A DNA stretch of 64,000 bases from positions 1,178,001 through 1,242,000 of the forward strand of contig NW_026870906.1 in the NCBI RefSeq assembly GCF_033118175.1, written 5' to 3'. Origin of the DNA: Dama dama (taxonomy: Eukaryota; Chordata; Mammalia; Artiodactyla; Cervidae). Shown here in pieces: positions 28,801 to 40,408 of the stretch (position 1 is its first letter; each line of letters opens with the position of its first letter). Position numbers and translations under genes: made by a program. The notes under the pieces are model-generated. The model worked only from the letters and a program-made list of their open reading frames with translations. It made no database searches and had not been told where the DNA came from.

Positions 28801-29485
28801 CATTTCATGCTCCTCCTATTTTTGATAGCGTTTCAGGTTCATCTCATTTTTGACACCTTTTGAAGCTCTTCATATTTTTCACAAATTTTGAAGCTCTTCA
28901 TAATTTTCACTCATTTTCAGGCTCTTTATGTTTTTCAAAAACACTTCATGCTCCTCCTGTTTTTCAGACCGTTTCATGCTCCTAATATATTTGACACCTT
29001 TTGAAGCTCTTCATATTTTTCACACCTTTTCAGGCTCTTCATGTTTTTGAACACCGCTTCATGCTCCTCCTATTTTTCAGACCGTTTAATGCTCCTCATG
29101 TATCACACACCTTTTGAAGCTCTTCGTATTTTTCACACCTTTTCAGGCTCCTCATGTTTTTGAACACCGATTCATGATCCTCCTATTTTCAGACTGTTTC
29201 ATGCTCCTCATATTTTTGACACCTTTTGAAGCTCTTCATATTTTTCACACCTTTTCAGGCTCTTCATGTTTTTCAACACCGCTTCATGCTCCTCCTATTT
29301 TTCAGACCGTTTCATGCTCCTCATATTTTTGACACCTTTTGAATCTCTTCATATTTTTCAAACCTTTTCATGCTCTTCATGTTTTTCAACATCGTTTCAT
29401 GCTCCTCCTATTTTTCAGAGTGTTTCATGCACCTCATATTATTGACACCTTTTGAAGCTCTTCATATATTTCACATCTTTTCATG
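25820..29485 (+). repeat. Array A ~3.7-kb block, left copy of a 4,593-bp-spaced pair
   Basis: This block matches 30,413-34,078 with a constant spacing of 4,593 bp over about 3.7 kb. Markers found at both places include CTCCTCTTTCAGACC (a shortened subrepeat), CTATTTACCAGACCG, TCTACACTGCTTCATG, CAAATGCGTTTCATGC, CATATTTTGGACACC or ATACC, two adjacent CATACTTTTGACA subrepeats, and TTTGATAGCGTTTCAGG. Constant spacing means almost no indels have accumulated since the copying, although single-base differences are visible (for example 27,792-27,812 versus 32,385-32,405). Confidence 0.88.
29213..29325 (+). repeat. Consensus-type 113-bp monomer of array A (reference copy)
   Basis: This copy matches the consensus I derived at every position and can serve as a type monomer. 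Its subrepeats are a1 at 29,213-29,240, a2 at 29,241-29,268, b1 at 29,269-29,297 and b2 at 29,298-29,325. All four begin with a five-T run. a1 and a2 share GCTCTTCAT near their ends, while b1 and b2 share CATGCTCCTC. The extra base in b1 lies in its AACACCG segment. The next monomer starts at 29,326. Confidence 0.95.
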
Positions 29486-30412
29486 CTCTTCATGTTTTTC
29501 AACATCGTTTCATGCTCCTCCTATTTTTCAGAGTGTTTCATGCACCTCATATTTTTGACACCTTTTGAAGCTCTTCATATATTTCACACCTTTTCAGGCT
29601 CTTCATGTTTTTGAACACCGCTTCATGCTCCTCCTATTATTCAGACCGTTTCATGCTCCTCATGTATTTCACACCTTTTGAAGCTCTTCATATTTTCACA
29701 CCTTTTCAGGCTCTTCAGGTTTTTGAACACCGATTCAAGCTCCTCCTATTTTTCAGACCGTTTCATGCTCTTCATGTACTTCACACCTTTTGAAGCTCTT
29801 CATATTTTTCAAAACTGTTCAGGCTCTTCATGTTTTTGAACACCGCTTCATGCTCCTCCTATTATTCGGACCGTTTCATGCTCCTCATGTATTTCACACC
29901 TTTTGAAGCTCTTCATATTTTTCACACCTTTTCAGGCTCTTCATGTTTTTCAACACAAATTCATGCTCCTCCTATTTTTCAGACCGTTTCATGATCCTCA
30001 TATTTTGACTCCTTTTGAAGCTTTTCACATTATTCACACCTTTTCAGGCTCTTCTTTTTTTTCAACACTGCTTCATCCTCCTCCTATTTTTCAGACCGTT
30101 TCATGCTCCTCATTTTTCTGACACCTTTGGAAGCTCTTCATATATTTCACACATTTTCAGGCTCTTCATTTATTTCAACAGCACTTCATGCTCCTCCTAT
30201 TTTTCAGACCGGTTCATGCTCCTCATCTTTCTGACAGCTTTTGAAGATATTCATATTTTTCACACCTTTTCAAACTCTTCATATTTTTCACACCTTTTCA
30301 GGCTCTTCATGTTTTTGAACACCGCTTCATGCTCTTCCTATTTTTCAGACCATTTCATGCTCCTCATGTATTACACAACTTTTGAAGCTCTTCGTATTTT
30401 TCACACCTTTTC

Positions 30413-33400
30413 AGGCTCTTCATGTTTTTGAACACCACTTCATGCTCCTCCTATTTTTCAGACCGTTTAATGCTCCTCATGTATTACACACCTTTTGAAG
30501 CTCTTCGTATTTTTCACACCTTTTCAGGCTCCTCATGTTTCTGAACACCGATTCATGATCCTCCTCTTTCAGACCATTTCATGCTCCTCATATTTTTGAC
30601 ACCTTTTGAATCTCTTCATATTTTTCACTTTTTCAAGCTCTTCATGTTTTTGAACACCGCTTCATGCTCCTGCTATTTTTCAGACAATTTCATGCTCCTC
30701 ATATATTTGACACCTTTTGAAGCTCTTCATATTTTTCAAAACTTTTAAGGCTCTTCATGTTTTTCAACACCGCTTCATGCTCCTCCTATTTTTCAGACGG
30801 TTTCATGCTCCTCATATTTTTGACACCTTTGGAAGCTCTTCATATTTTTCACACCTTTTCAGGCTCTTCATGTTTTTCAACACCAATTCATGCTCCTTCT
30901 ATTTACCAGACCGTTTCATGATCCTCATATTTTTGACTCCTTTTGAAGCTCTTCATATTTTTCACACTTTTTCAGGCTTTTCAGGTTTTTCTACACTGCT
31001 TCATGTTCCTCCTAATTTTCAGACCGTTTCATGCTCCTCATATTTCTGACACCTTTTGAAGCTCTTCATATATTTCACACCTTTTCAGGCTCTTCATGTT
31101 TTTGAACACCGCTTCATGCTCCTCCTATTATTCAGACCGTTTCATGCTCCTCATGTATTTCACACCTTTTGAAGCTCTTCATATTTTTCACACCTTTTCA
31201 GGCTCTTCATATTTTTGAACACCGCTTCAAGCTCCTCCTATTATTCAGACCGTTTCATGCTCCTCATATTTTTGACACCTTTTGAAGCTCTTCACAAATT
31301 TCACACATTTTCAGGCTCTTCATGTTTTTCAACACCGCTTCATGCTCCTCCTATTTTTCAGACCGTTTCATGCTTTTCAGAATTTTGACACCATTTGAAG
31401 CTCTTCACATTTATCACACCTTTTCATGCTCTTCATCTTTTTCAAATGCGTTTCATGCTCCTCCTATTTTTCAGACTGTTTCATGCTCCTCATATTTTGG
31501 ATACCTTTTGAAGCTCTGCATATTTTTCACACCTTTTCAGGCTCTTCATGTTTTTCAACACCGCTTCATGCTCCTCCTATTTTTCAGACCGTTTCATGCT
31601 CCTCATATTTTTGACACCTTTTGAATCTCTTCATATATTTCACACCTTTTCAGGCTCTTCATGTTTTTCAACACCGCTTCATGCTCCTCCTATTTTTCAA
31701 ACCGTTTCATGCTCATCTCATTTTTGACACCTTTTGAAGCTCTTCATACTTTTGACACCTTTTGAAGCTCTTCATACTTTTGACAGCTTTTGAAGTTCTT
31801 CACATTTTTCACAAGTTTTCAGGCTCTTCTTGTTTTTCAACACCACTTCATGCTCCTCCTATTTTCAGACCGTTTCATGCTCCTCATATTTTTGACACCT
31901 TTTGAAGCTCTTCATATATTTCACACGTGTTCAGGCTCTTCATGTTTTTGAACACCGCTTCATGCTCCTCCTATTATTCAGACCGTTTCATGCTCCTCAT
32001 GTATTTCACACCTTTTGAAGCTCTTCATATTTTTCACACCTTTTCAGGCTCTTCAGGTTTTTGAACACTGATTCAAGATCCTCCTATTTTTCAGACCGTT
32101 TCATGCTCTTCATGTATTTCACACCTTTTGAAACTCTTCATATTTTTCAAAACTGTTCAGGCTCTTCATGTTTTTCAACACCGCTTCATGCTCCTCCTAT
32201 TTTTCAGACGGTTTCAGGCTCCTCATATTTTTGACACCTTTGGAAGTTCTTCATATTTTTCACACCTTTTCAGGCTCTTCATGTTTTTCAACACTGCTTC
32301 ATGCTCCTCCTATTTTTCAGACCGTTTCATGCTCCTCATGTATTTCACAACTTTTGAAGCTCTTCATATTTTTCACACCTTTTCAGGCTCTTCATGGTTT
32401 GGAACACCGTTTCATGCTCCTCCTATTTTTCAGACCTTTCATGAACCTCATATATTTGACGCCTTTTGAAGCCCTTCATATATTATCACCTTTTCAGGCT
32501 CTTCATTTTTTTCAACACCGCTTCATGATCCTCCTATTGTTCAGACCTTTTCATGCTTCCCATATTTTTGACACCTTTTGAAGCTCTTCATATTTTTTAC
32601 ACCTTTTCAGGCTCTTCATGTTTTTCAACACCACTTCATGCTCCTCCTATTTTTCAGACCTTTTCATACTCCTCATATTTTTGACACCTTTTGAAGCTCC
32701 TCATATATTTCACTCCTTTTCAGTCTCTTTATGTTTTTCAACACCACTTCATGCTCCTCCTATTTTTCATACTGTTTCATGCTCATCTCATTTTTGACAC
32801 CTTTTGAAGCTCTTCATATTTTTCACACCTTTTGAAGTTCTTCATATTCTTCACTCCTTTTCAGGCTCTTTATGTTTTTCAACACCATTTCATGCTCCTC
32901 CTATTTTTCATAGCGTTTCAGGCTCATCTCATTTTTGACACCTTTTGAAGCTCTTCATATTTTTCACAAATTTTGAAGCTCTTCATAATTTTCACTCATT
33001 TTCAGGCTCTTTATGTTTTTCAAAACCACTTCATGCTCCTCCTGTTTTTCAGACCGTTTCATGCTCCTAATATATTTGACACCTTTTGAAGCTCTTCATA
33101 TTTTTCACAAATTTTGAAGCTCTTCATAATTTTCACTCGTTTTCAGGCTCTTTCTGTTTTTCAAAACCACTTCATGCTCCTCCTATTTTTCAGACCGTTT
33201 CATGCTTTTCATAACTTTGACACCATTTGAAGCTCTTCACATTTATCACACCTTTTCATGCTCTTCATCTTTTTCAAATCCGTTTCATGCTCCTCCTATT
33301 TTTCAGACTGTTTCATGCTCCTCATATTTTGGACACCTTTTGAAGCTCTTCATATTCTTCACTCCTATTCAGGCTCTTTATGTTTTTCAACACCATTTCA

Positions 33401-34078
33401 TGCTCCTCCTATTTTTGATAGCGTTTCAGGTTCATCTCATTTTTGACACCTTTTGAAGCTCTTCATATTTTTCACAAATTTTGAAGCTCTTCATAATTTT
33501 CACTCATTTTCAGGCTCTTTATGTTTTTCAAAAACACTTCATGCTCCTCCTGTTTTTCAGACCGTTTCATGCTCCTAATATATTTGACACCTTTTGAAGC
33601 TCTTCATATTTTTCACACCTTTTCAGGCTCTTCATGTTTTTGAACACCGCTTCATGCTCCTCCTATTTTTCAGACCGTTTAATGCTCCTCATGTATCACA
33701 CACCTTTTGAAGCTCTTCGTATTTTTCACACCTTTTCAGGCTCCTCATGTTTTTGAACACCGATTCATGATCCTCCTATTTTCAGACTGTTTCATGCTCC
33801 TCATATTTTTGACACCTTTTGAAGCTCTTCATATTTTTCACACCTTTTCAGGCTCTTCATGTTTTTCAACACCGCTTCATGCTCCTCCTATTTTTCAGAC
33901 CGTTTCATGCTCCTCATATTTTTGACACCTTTTGAATCTCTTCATATTTTTCAAACCTTTTCATGCTCTTCATGTTTTTCAACATCGTTTCATGCTCCTC
34001 CTATTTTTCAGCGTGTTTCATGCACCTCATATTATTGACACCTTTTGAAGCTCTTCATATATTTCACATCTTTTCAGG
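30413..34078 (+). repeat. Array A ~3.7-kb block, right copy of the 4,593-bp-spaced pair
   Basis: Right-hand partner of 25,820-29,485. The right end is set where the left copy continues with CATCTTTTCATGCTC and this copy with CATCTTTTCAGGCTC. The last ~490 bp (33,593-34,078) also form the start of the next higher-order unit, so those bases exist in three related copies (29.0, 33.6 and 36.9 kb). Confidence 0.88.
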
Positions 34079-36887
34079 CTCTTCATGTTTTTCAACACTG
34101 TTTCTAGCTCTTCCTATTTTTCAGACCGTTCCATGCTTCCAATATTTTTGACACCTATTGAAGCTCTTCATATTTTTCACACCTTTTCATGCCCTTCATC
34201 ATTTTCAAAACCGTTTCATTCTCATCCTACTTTTAAGACTGTTTCATGCTCCTCATATTTTTGACACCTTTTGAAGCTCTGCATAATTTCCACACATTTT
34301 CAGGCTCTTCATGTTTTTCAATGCCGCTTCATGCTCCTCCTATTTTCAGACCGTTGCATGCTCCTCGTATCTTTGACACCTTTTGAAGGTCTTCATATTT
34401 TTCACACCTTTTCAGACTCTTACTTTTTTTTAAACACCGCTTCATGCTCATGCTTTTTTTCAGACCGTTTCATGCTGCTCATATTTTTGACACCTTTTGA
34501 AGGTCTTCATATTTTTCACACCTTTTCAGGATTTCATGTTTGCAACACCGCTTCATGCTTCTCCTATTTTTCAGACTGTTTCATGCTCCTCATATTTTTG
34601 ACATCTTTTGAAGCTCTTCATATATTTCACATCTTTTCAGGCTCTTCATGTTTTTCAAGACGGTTTTATGTTCTTCCTATTTTTCAGACCATTTCATGCT
34701 TCTCATATTTTTCACACCTTTTGAAGCTGTTCATATTTTTCACAGCTTTTCATTTTCTTCATGTTTTTCAAAACAATTTCCTTCTCATCCTATTTTTCAG
34801 ACTGTTTCATGCTCGTAATATTTTTTGACACATTTTGCAGCTCTTCATAATTTTCACACCTTTTCATGCTCTTCATGTTTTTCTACACCGCGTCATGCTC
34901 CTCCTATTTTTCAGACCGTTTCATGCTCCTCATGTTTTTGACACCTTTTGATGCTCTTCATATTTTTCACACCTTTTCAGGCTCTTCATGTTTTTCAACA
35001 CCGCTTCATGCTCCTCCTATTGTTCAGACCGTTTCATGCTCTTCATATTTTTTACACCTTCTGAAGCTCTTCTTATTTTACACACTTTTCAGTCTCTTCA
35101 TGTTTTTAGGACCGCTTCATGCTCCTCCTATTTTTCAGACCGTTTCATGCTCCTCATTTTTTTGACACCTTTTGAAGCTCTTCATATTTTTCACACCTTT
35201 TCAGGCTCTTCATGATTTTATAACCGCTTCATGCTCCTCCTATTTTTCAGACCGTTTCATGCTCCTCATGTTTTTGACACCTTTTGAAGCTCTTCATATT
35301 TTTCACACCTTTTCAGGCTCTTCATGTTTTTGAACACCATTTGATCCTCTTCCTATTTTTCAGACCGTTTCATTGTCCTCATATTTTTCACACCTTTTGA
35401 AGCTCTTCATAACTTTCACAATTTTTCAGTCTCTTCATGATTTTCCACACCGATTCCTGCTCCTCCTATTTTTCAGACCGTTTTATACTTTTCATATTTT
35501 TGACACCATTTGAAGCTCTTCACTTTTTTCACACCTTTTCATGCTGTTCATCTTTTTCAAAAACTTTTCATGCTCCTCCTCTTTTTCAGACTGTTTCATG
35601 CTCCTCATATTTTCACACCTTTTGAAGCCCTTCATATTTTTCACACCTTTTCAGGCTCTTCATGTTTTTCAATACCGCTTCATGCTCCTCCTATTTTTCA
35701 GACCGTTTCATTCTCCTCATATTTTTGACACGTGTTGAGGCTCTTCATATTTTCCACAACTTTTCAGGCTCTTTATGTTTTTCAACACCGCTTCATGCTC
35801 CTCCTATGTTTCTGACCGTTTTATGTTCCTCATGTATTTCACACCTTTTGAAGCTCTTCATATTTTTCACACCTTTTCAGTCTCTTCATGTTTTTCAACA
35901 CCGCTTCATTCTCCTCCTATTTTTCAGTCCGTTTCATGCTCCTCATATTTTTGACACCTTTTGAGGCTCTTCATATTTTTCAAACATTATCAGACTCTTG
36001 ATGTTTTTCAACACCGCTTCATGCTCCGCCTATTTTTCAGACCGTTTCATGCTCCTCATATTTTTCACACGTTTTGAGGCTCTTCATATTTTTCACACCT
36101 TTCAGCCTCTTCATGTTTTTGAATACCGCTTCATGCTCCTCCTATTTTTCAGACCGTTTCATGCTCCTCATGTATTTCACACCTTGTCAAGCTCTTCATA
36201 TTTTTCACACCTTTTCAGGCTCTTCATGTTTTTCAACACCGCTTCATGCTGTTCCTGTTTTTCAGATCGTTTCATGCTCCTCATATTTTTGACACCTTTT
36301 GAAACTCTTCATATTTTTCACACCTTTTCTGGCTCTTCAAATTTTGGAACACCGTTTCATGCTCCGCCTATTTTTCAGACCGTTTAATGCTCCTATATTT
36401 TTGACACCTTTTGAAGCTCTTCATATTTTTCACACCTTTTCAGGCTCTTCATGTTTTTGAACACCGGTTCATGCTCCTCCTATTTTTCAGACCGTTTCAT
36501 GCTCGTCATATTTTTAACAAGTTTAGAAGCTCTTCATATATTTCACACCTTTTCAGGCTCTTCATGTTTTCAACACCACTTCATGCCTCTCCTTTTTTTC
36601 AGCCCTTTTCATGCTCATCTCATTTTTGACACCTTTGAAGCTCTTCATATTTTTCCCACCTTTTGAAGCTCTTCATATTTTTGACACTTTTTCAGGCTCT
36701 TCATGTTTTTCAACACCTCTTCATGCTCCGCCTATTTTTCAGACCGTTTCATGCTCCTCATATTTTTCACACATTATGAGGCTCTTCATTTTTTTCACAC
36801 CTTTTCAGCCTCTTCTTGTTTTTGAACACGGTTTCATGCTCCTCCTATTTTTCAGACGGTTTCCTGCTCCTCATGTATTTCACACCT
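33593..36887 (+). repeat. Array A 3,295-bp higher-order unit, first tandem copy
   Basis: This unit is followed directly by a second copy. The spacing is 3,295 bp from 33,593 to about 36,250. Distinctive shared variants include CATGTATCACACACC, GTTTCTAGCTCTTCC, CAATGCCGCTTCATGC, CTCATGCTTTTTTTCAGACC, CAAGACGGTTTTATG, CTACACCGCGTCATGC, TTTTTAGGACCGC and TTTATAACCGC. Many of these occur nowhere else that I saw, which makes the pairing secure. About 117 subrepeats fit in the unit. Confidence 0.9.
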
Positions 36888-39800
36888 TTTCAAGCTCTTC
36901 ATATTTTTCACACCTTTTCAGGCTCTTCATGTTTTTGAACACCGCTTCATGCTCCTCCTATTTTTCAGACCGTTTAATGCTCCTCATGTATCACACACCT
37001 TTTGAAGCTCTTCGTATTTTTCACACCTTTTCAGGCTCCTCATGTTTTTGAACACCGATTCATGATCCTCCTATTTTCAGACTGTTTCATGCTCCTCATA
37101 TTTTTGACACCTTTTGAAGCTCTTCATATTTTTCACACCTTTTCAGGCTCTTCATGTTTTTCAACACCGCTTCATGCTCCTCCTATTTTTCAGACCGTTT
37201 CATGCTCCTCATATTTTTGACACCTTTTGAATCTCTTCATATTTTTCAAACCTTTTCATGCTCTTCATGTTTTTCAACATCGTTTCATGCTCCTCCTATT
37301 TTTCAGAGTGTTTCATGCACCTCATATTATTGACACCTTTTGAAGCTCTTCATATATTTCACATCTTTTCAGGCTCTTCATGTTTTTCAACACTGTTTCT
37401 AGCTCTTCCTATTTTTCAGACCGTTCCATGCTTCCAATATTTTTGACACCTATTGAAGCTCTTCATATTTTTCACACCTTTTCATGCCCTTCATCATTTT
37501 CAAAACCGTTTCATTCTCATCCTACTTTTAAGACTGTTTCATGCTCCTCATATTTTTGACACCTTTTGAAGCTCTTCATAATTTCCACACATTTTCAGGC
37601 TCTTCATGTTTTTCAATGCCGCTTCATGCTCCTCCTATTTTCAGACCGTTGCATGCTCCTCGTATCTTTGACACCTTTTGAAGGTCTTCATATTTTTCAC
37701 ACCTTTTCAGACTCTTACTTTTTTTTAAACACCGCTTCATGCTCATGCTTTTTTTCAGACCGTTTCATGCTGCTCATATTTTTGACACCTTTTGAAGGTC
37801 TTCATATTTTTCACACCTTTTCAGGATTTCATGTTTGCAACACCGCTTCATGCTTCTCCTATTTTTCAGACTGTTTCATGCTCCTCATATTTTTGACATC
37901 TTTTGAAGCTCTTCATATATTTCACATCTTTTCAGGCTCTTCATGTTTTTCAAGACGGTTTTATGTTCTTCCTATTTTTCAGACCATTTCATGCTTCTCA
38001 TATTTTTCACACCTTTTGAAGCTGTTCATATTTTTCACAGCTTTTCATTTTCTTCATGTTTTTCAAAACAATTTCCTTCTCATCCTATTTTTCAGACTGT
38101 TTCATGCTCGTAATATTTTTTGACACATTTTGCAGCTCTTCATAATTTTCACACCTTTTCATGCTCTTCATGTTTTTCTACACCGCGTCATGCTCCTCCT
38201 ATTTTTCAGACCGTTTCATGCTCCTCATGTTTTTGACACCTTTTGATGCTCTTCATATTTTTCACACCTTTTCAGGCTCTTCATGTTTTTCAACACCGCT
38301 TCATGCTCCTCCTATTGTTCAGACCGTTTCATGCTCTTCATATTTTTTACACCTTCTGAAGCTCTTCTTATTTTACACACTTTTCAGTCTCTTCATGTTT
38401 TTAGGACCGCTTCATGCTCCTCCTATTTTTCAGACCGTTTCATGCTCCTCATTTTTTTGACACCTTTTGAAGCTCTTCATATTTTTCACACCTTTTCAGG
38501 CTCTTCATGATTTTATAACCGCTTCATGCTCCTCCTATTTTTCAGACCGTTTCATGCTCCTCATGTTTTTGACACCTTTTGAAGCTCTTCATATTTTTCA
38601 CACCTTTTCAGGCTCTTCATGTTTTTGAACACCATTTGATCCTCTTCCTATTTTTCAGACCGTTTCATTGTCCTCATATTTTTCACACCTTTTGAAGCTC
38701 TTCATAACTTTCACAATTTTTCAGTCTCTTCATGATTTTCCACACCGATTCCTGCTCCTCCTATTTTTCAGACCGTTTTATACTTTTCATATTTTTGACA
38801 CCATTTGAAGCTCTTCACTTTTTTCACACCTTTTCATGCTGTTCATCTTTTTCAAAAACTTTTCATGCTCCTCCTCTTTTTCAGACTGTTTCATGCTCCT
38901 CATATTTTCACACCTTTTGAAGCCCTTCATATTTTTCACACCTTTTCAGGCTCTTCATGTTTTTCAATACCGCTTCATGCTCCTCCTATTTTTCAGACCG
39001 TTTCATTCTCCTCATATTTTTGACACGTGTTGAGGCTCTTCATATTTTCCACAACTTTTCAAGCTCTTTATGTTTTTCAACACCGCTTCATGCTCCTCCT
39101 ATGTTTCTGACCGTTTTATGTTCCTCATGTATTTCACACCTTTTGAAGCTCTTCATATTTTTCACACCTTTTCAGTCTCTTCATGTTTTTCAACACCGCT
39201 TCATTCTCCTCCTATTTTTCAGTCCGTTTCATGCTCCTCATATTTTTGACACCTTTTGAGGCTCTTCATATTTTTCAAACATTTTCAGACTCTTGATGTT
39301 TTTCAACACCGCTTCATGCTCCGCCTATTTTTCAGACCGTTTCATGCTCCTCATATTTTTCACACGTTTTGAGGCTCTTCATATTTTTCACACCTTTCAG
39401 CCTCTTCATGTTTTTGAATACCGCTTCATGCTCCTCCTATTTTTCAGACCGTTTCATGCTCCTCATGTATTTCACACCTTGTCAAGCTCTTCATATTTTT
39501 CACACCTTTTCAGGCTCTTCATGTTTTTTAACACCGTTTCATGCTGTTCCTGTTTTTCAGATCGTTTCATGCTCCTCATATTTTTGACACCTTTTGAAGC
39601 TCTTCATATTTTTCACAACTTTTCAGGCTCTACATGTTTTTCAACACCGTTTCATGATCCTCCTATTTTTAAGGCCGTTTCATGCTCCTCATATTTTTGA
39701 CAGATTTTGAAGCTCTTCATATTTTTCACACCTTTTCAGTCTCTTCATGTTTTTCAACACCGCTTCATGCTGTTCCTGTTTTTCAGATCATTTCATGCTC

Positions 39801-40408
39801 CTCATATTTTTGACACCTTTTGAAGCTCTTCATATTTTTCACACCTTTTCTGGCTCTTCAAATTTTGGAACACCGTTTCATGCTCCGCCTATTTTTCAGA
39901 CCGTTTAATGCTCCTATATTTTTGACACCTTTTGAAGCTCTTCATATTTTTCACACCTTTTCAGGCTCTTCATGTTTTTGAACACCGGTTCATGCTCCTC
40001 CTATTTTTCAGACCGTTTCATGCTCGTCATATTTTTAACAAGTTTAGAAGCTCTTCATATATTTCACACCTTTTCAGGCTCTTCATGTTTTCAACACCAC
40101 TTCATGCTCCTCCTTTTTTTCAGCCCTTTTCATGCTCATCTCATTTTTGACACCTTTGAAGCTCTTCATATTTTTCCCACCTTTTGAAGCTCTTCATATT
40201 TTTGACACTTTTTCAGGCTCTTCATGTTTTTCAACACCTCTTCTTGCTCCGCCTATTTTTCAGACCGTTTCATGCTCCTCATATTTTTCACACATTATGA
40301 GGCTCTTCATTTTTTTCACACCTTTTCAGCCTCTTCTTGTTTTTGAACACGGTTTCATGCTCCTCCTATTTTTCAGACGGTTTCCTGCTCCTCATGTATT
40401 TCACACCT
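36888..40408 (+). repeat. Array A 3,521-bp higher-order unit, second tandem copy with a 226-bp gain
   Basis: This copy is collinear with 33,593-36,887. The spacing changes from 3,295 to 3,521 bp between 36,246/39,541 and the next shared marker, a gain of exactly 226 bp, two monomers. The gained stretch is bracketed by two occurrences of ATGCTGTTCCTGTTTTTC, at 39,541 and 39,767, where the first copy has one. It is therefore a tandem duplication of two monomers inside the copy. The sequence after 40,408 parallels the start of this unit for a few tens of bases and then differs. Confidence 0.9.
39541..39766 (+). repeat. Two-monomer (226-bp) tandem duplication inside the second 3.3-kb unit
   Basis: ATGCTGTTCCTGTTTTTC appears at 39,541 and again at 39,767, 226 bp apart, whereas the sister copy has it once, at 36,246. 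The two duplicated stretches already differ at several bases, for example CAGATCGTTTCATGC versus CAGATCATTTCATGC just after the marker. An alternative is deletion of 226 bp from the first copy. The doubled marker favours a gain here. Confidence 0.8.

Larger units (their letters stand above)
23582..34078 (+). repeat. Array A, second domain: ~4.6-kb higher-order structure
   Basis: This domain is marked by CTATTATTCAGACCG in place of the usual CTATTTTTCAGACCG, near 23,913, 24,020, 24,480, 24,700, 26,533, 26,648, 27,380, 29,635, 31,128, 31,240 and 31,970. I did not notice it outside the domain. A ~900-bp segment at 23,582-24,480 recurs at 26,201-27,099 (2,619 bp away) and at 30,794-31,692 (a further 4,593 bp). 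The domain therefore holds two nested layers of copying. Confidence 0.8.
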
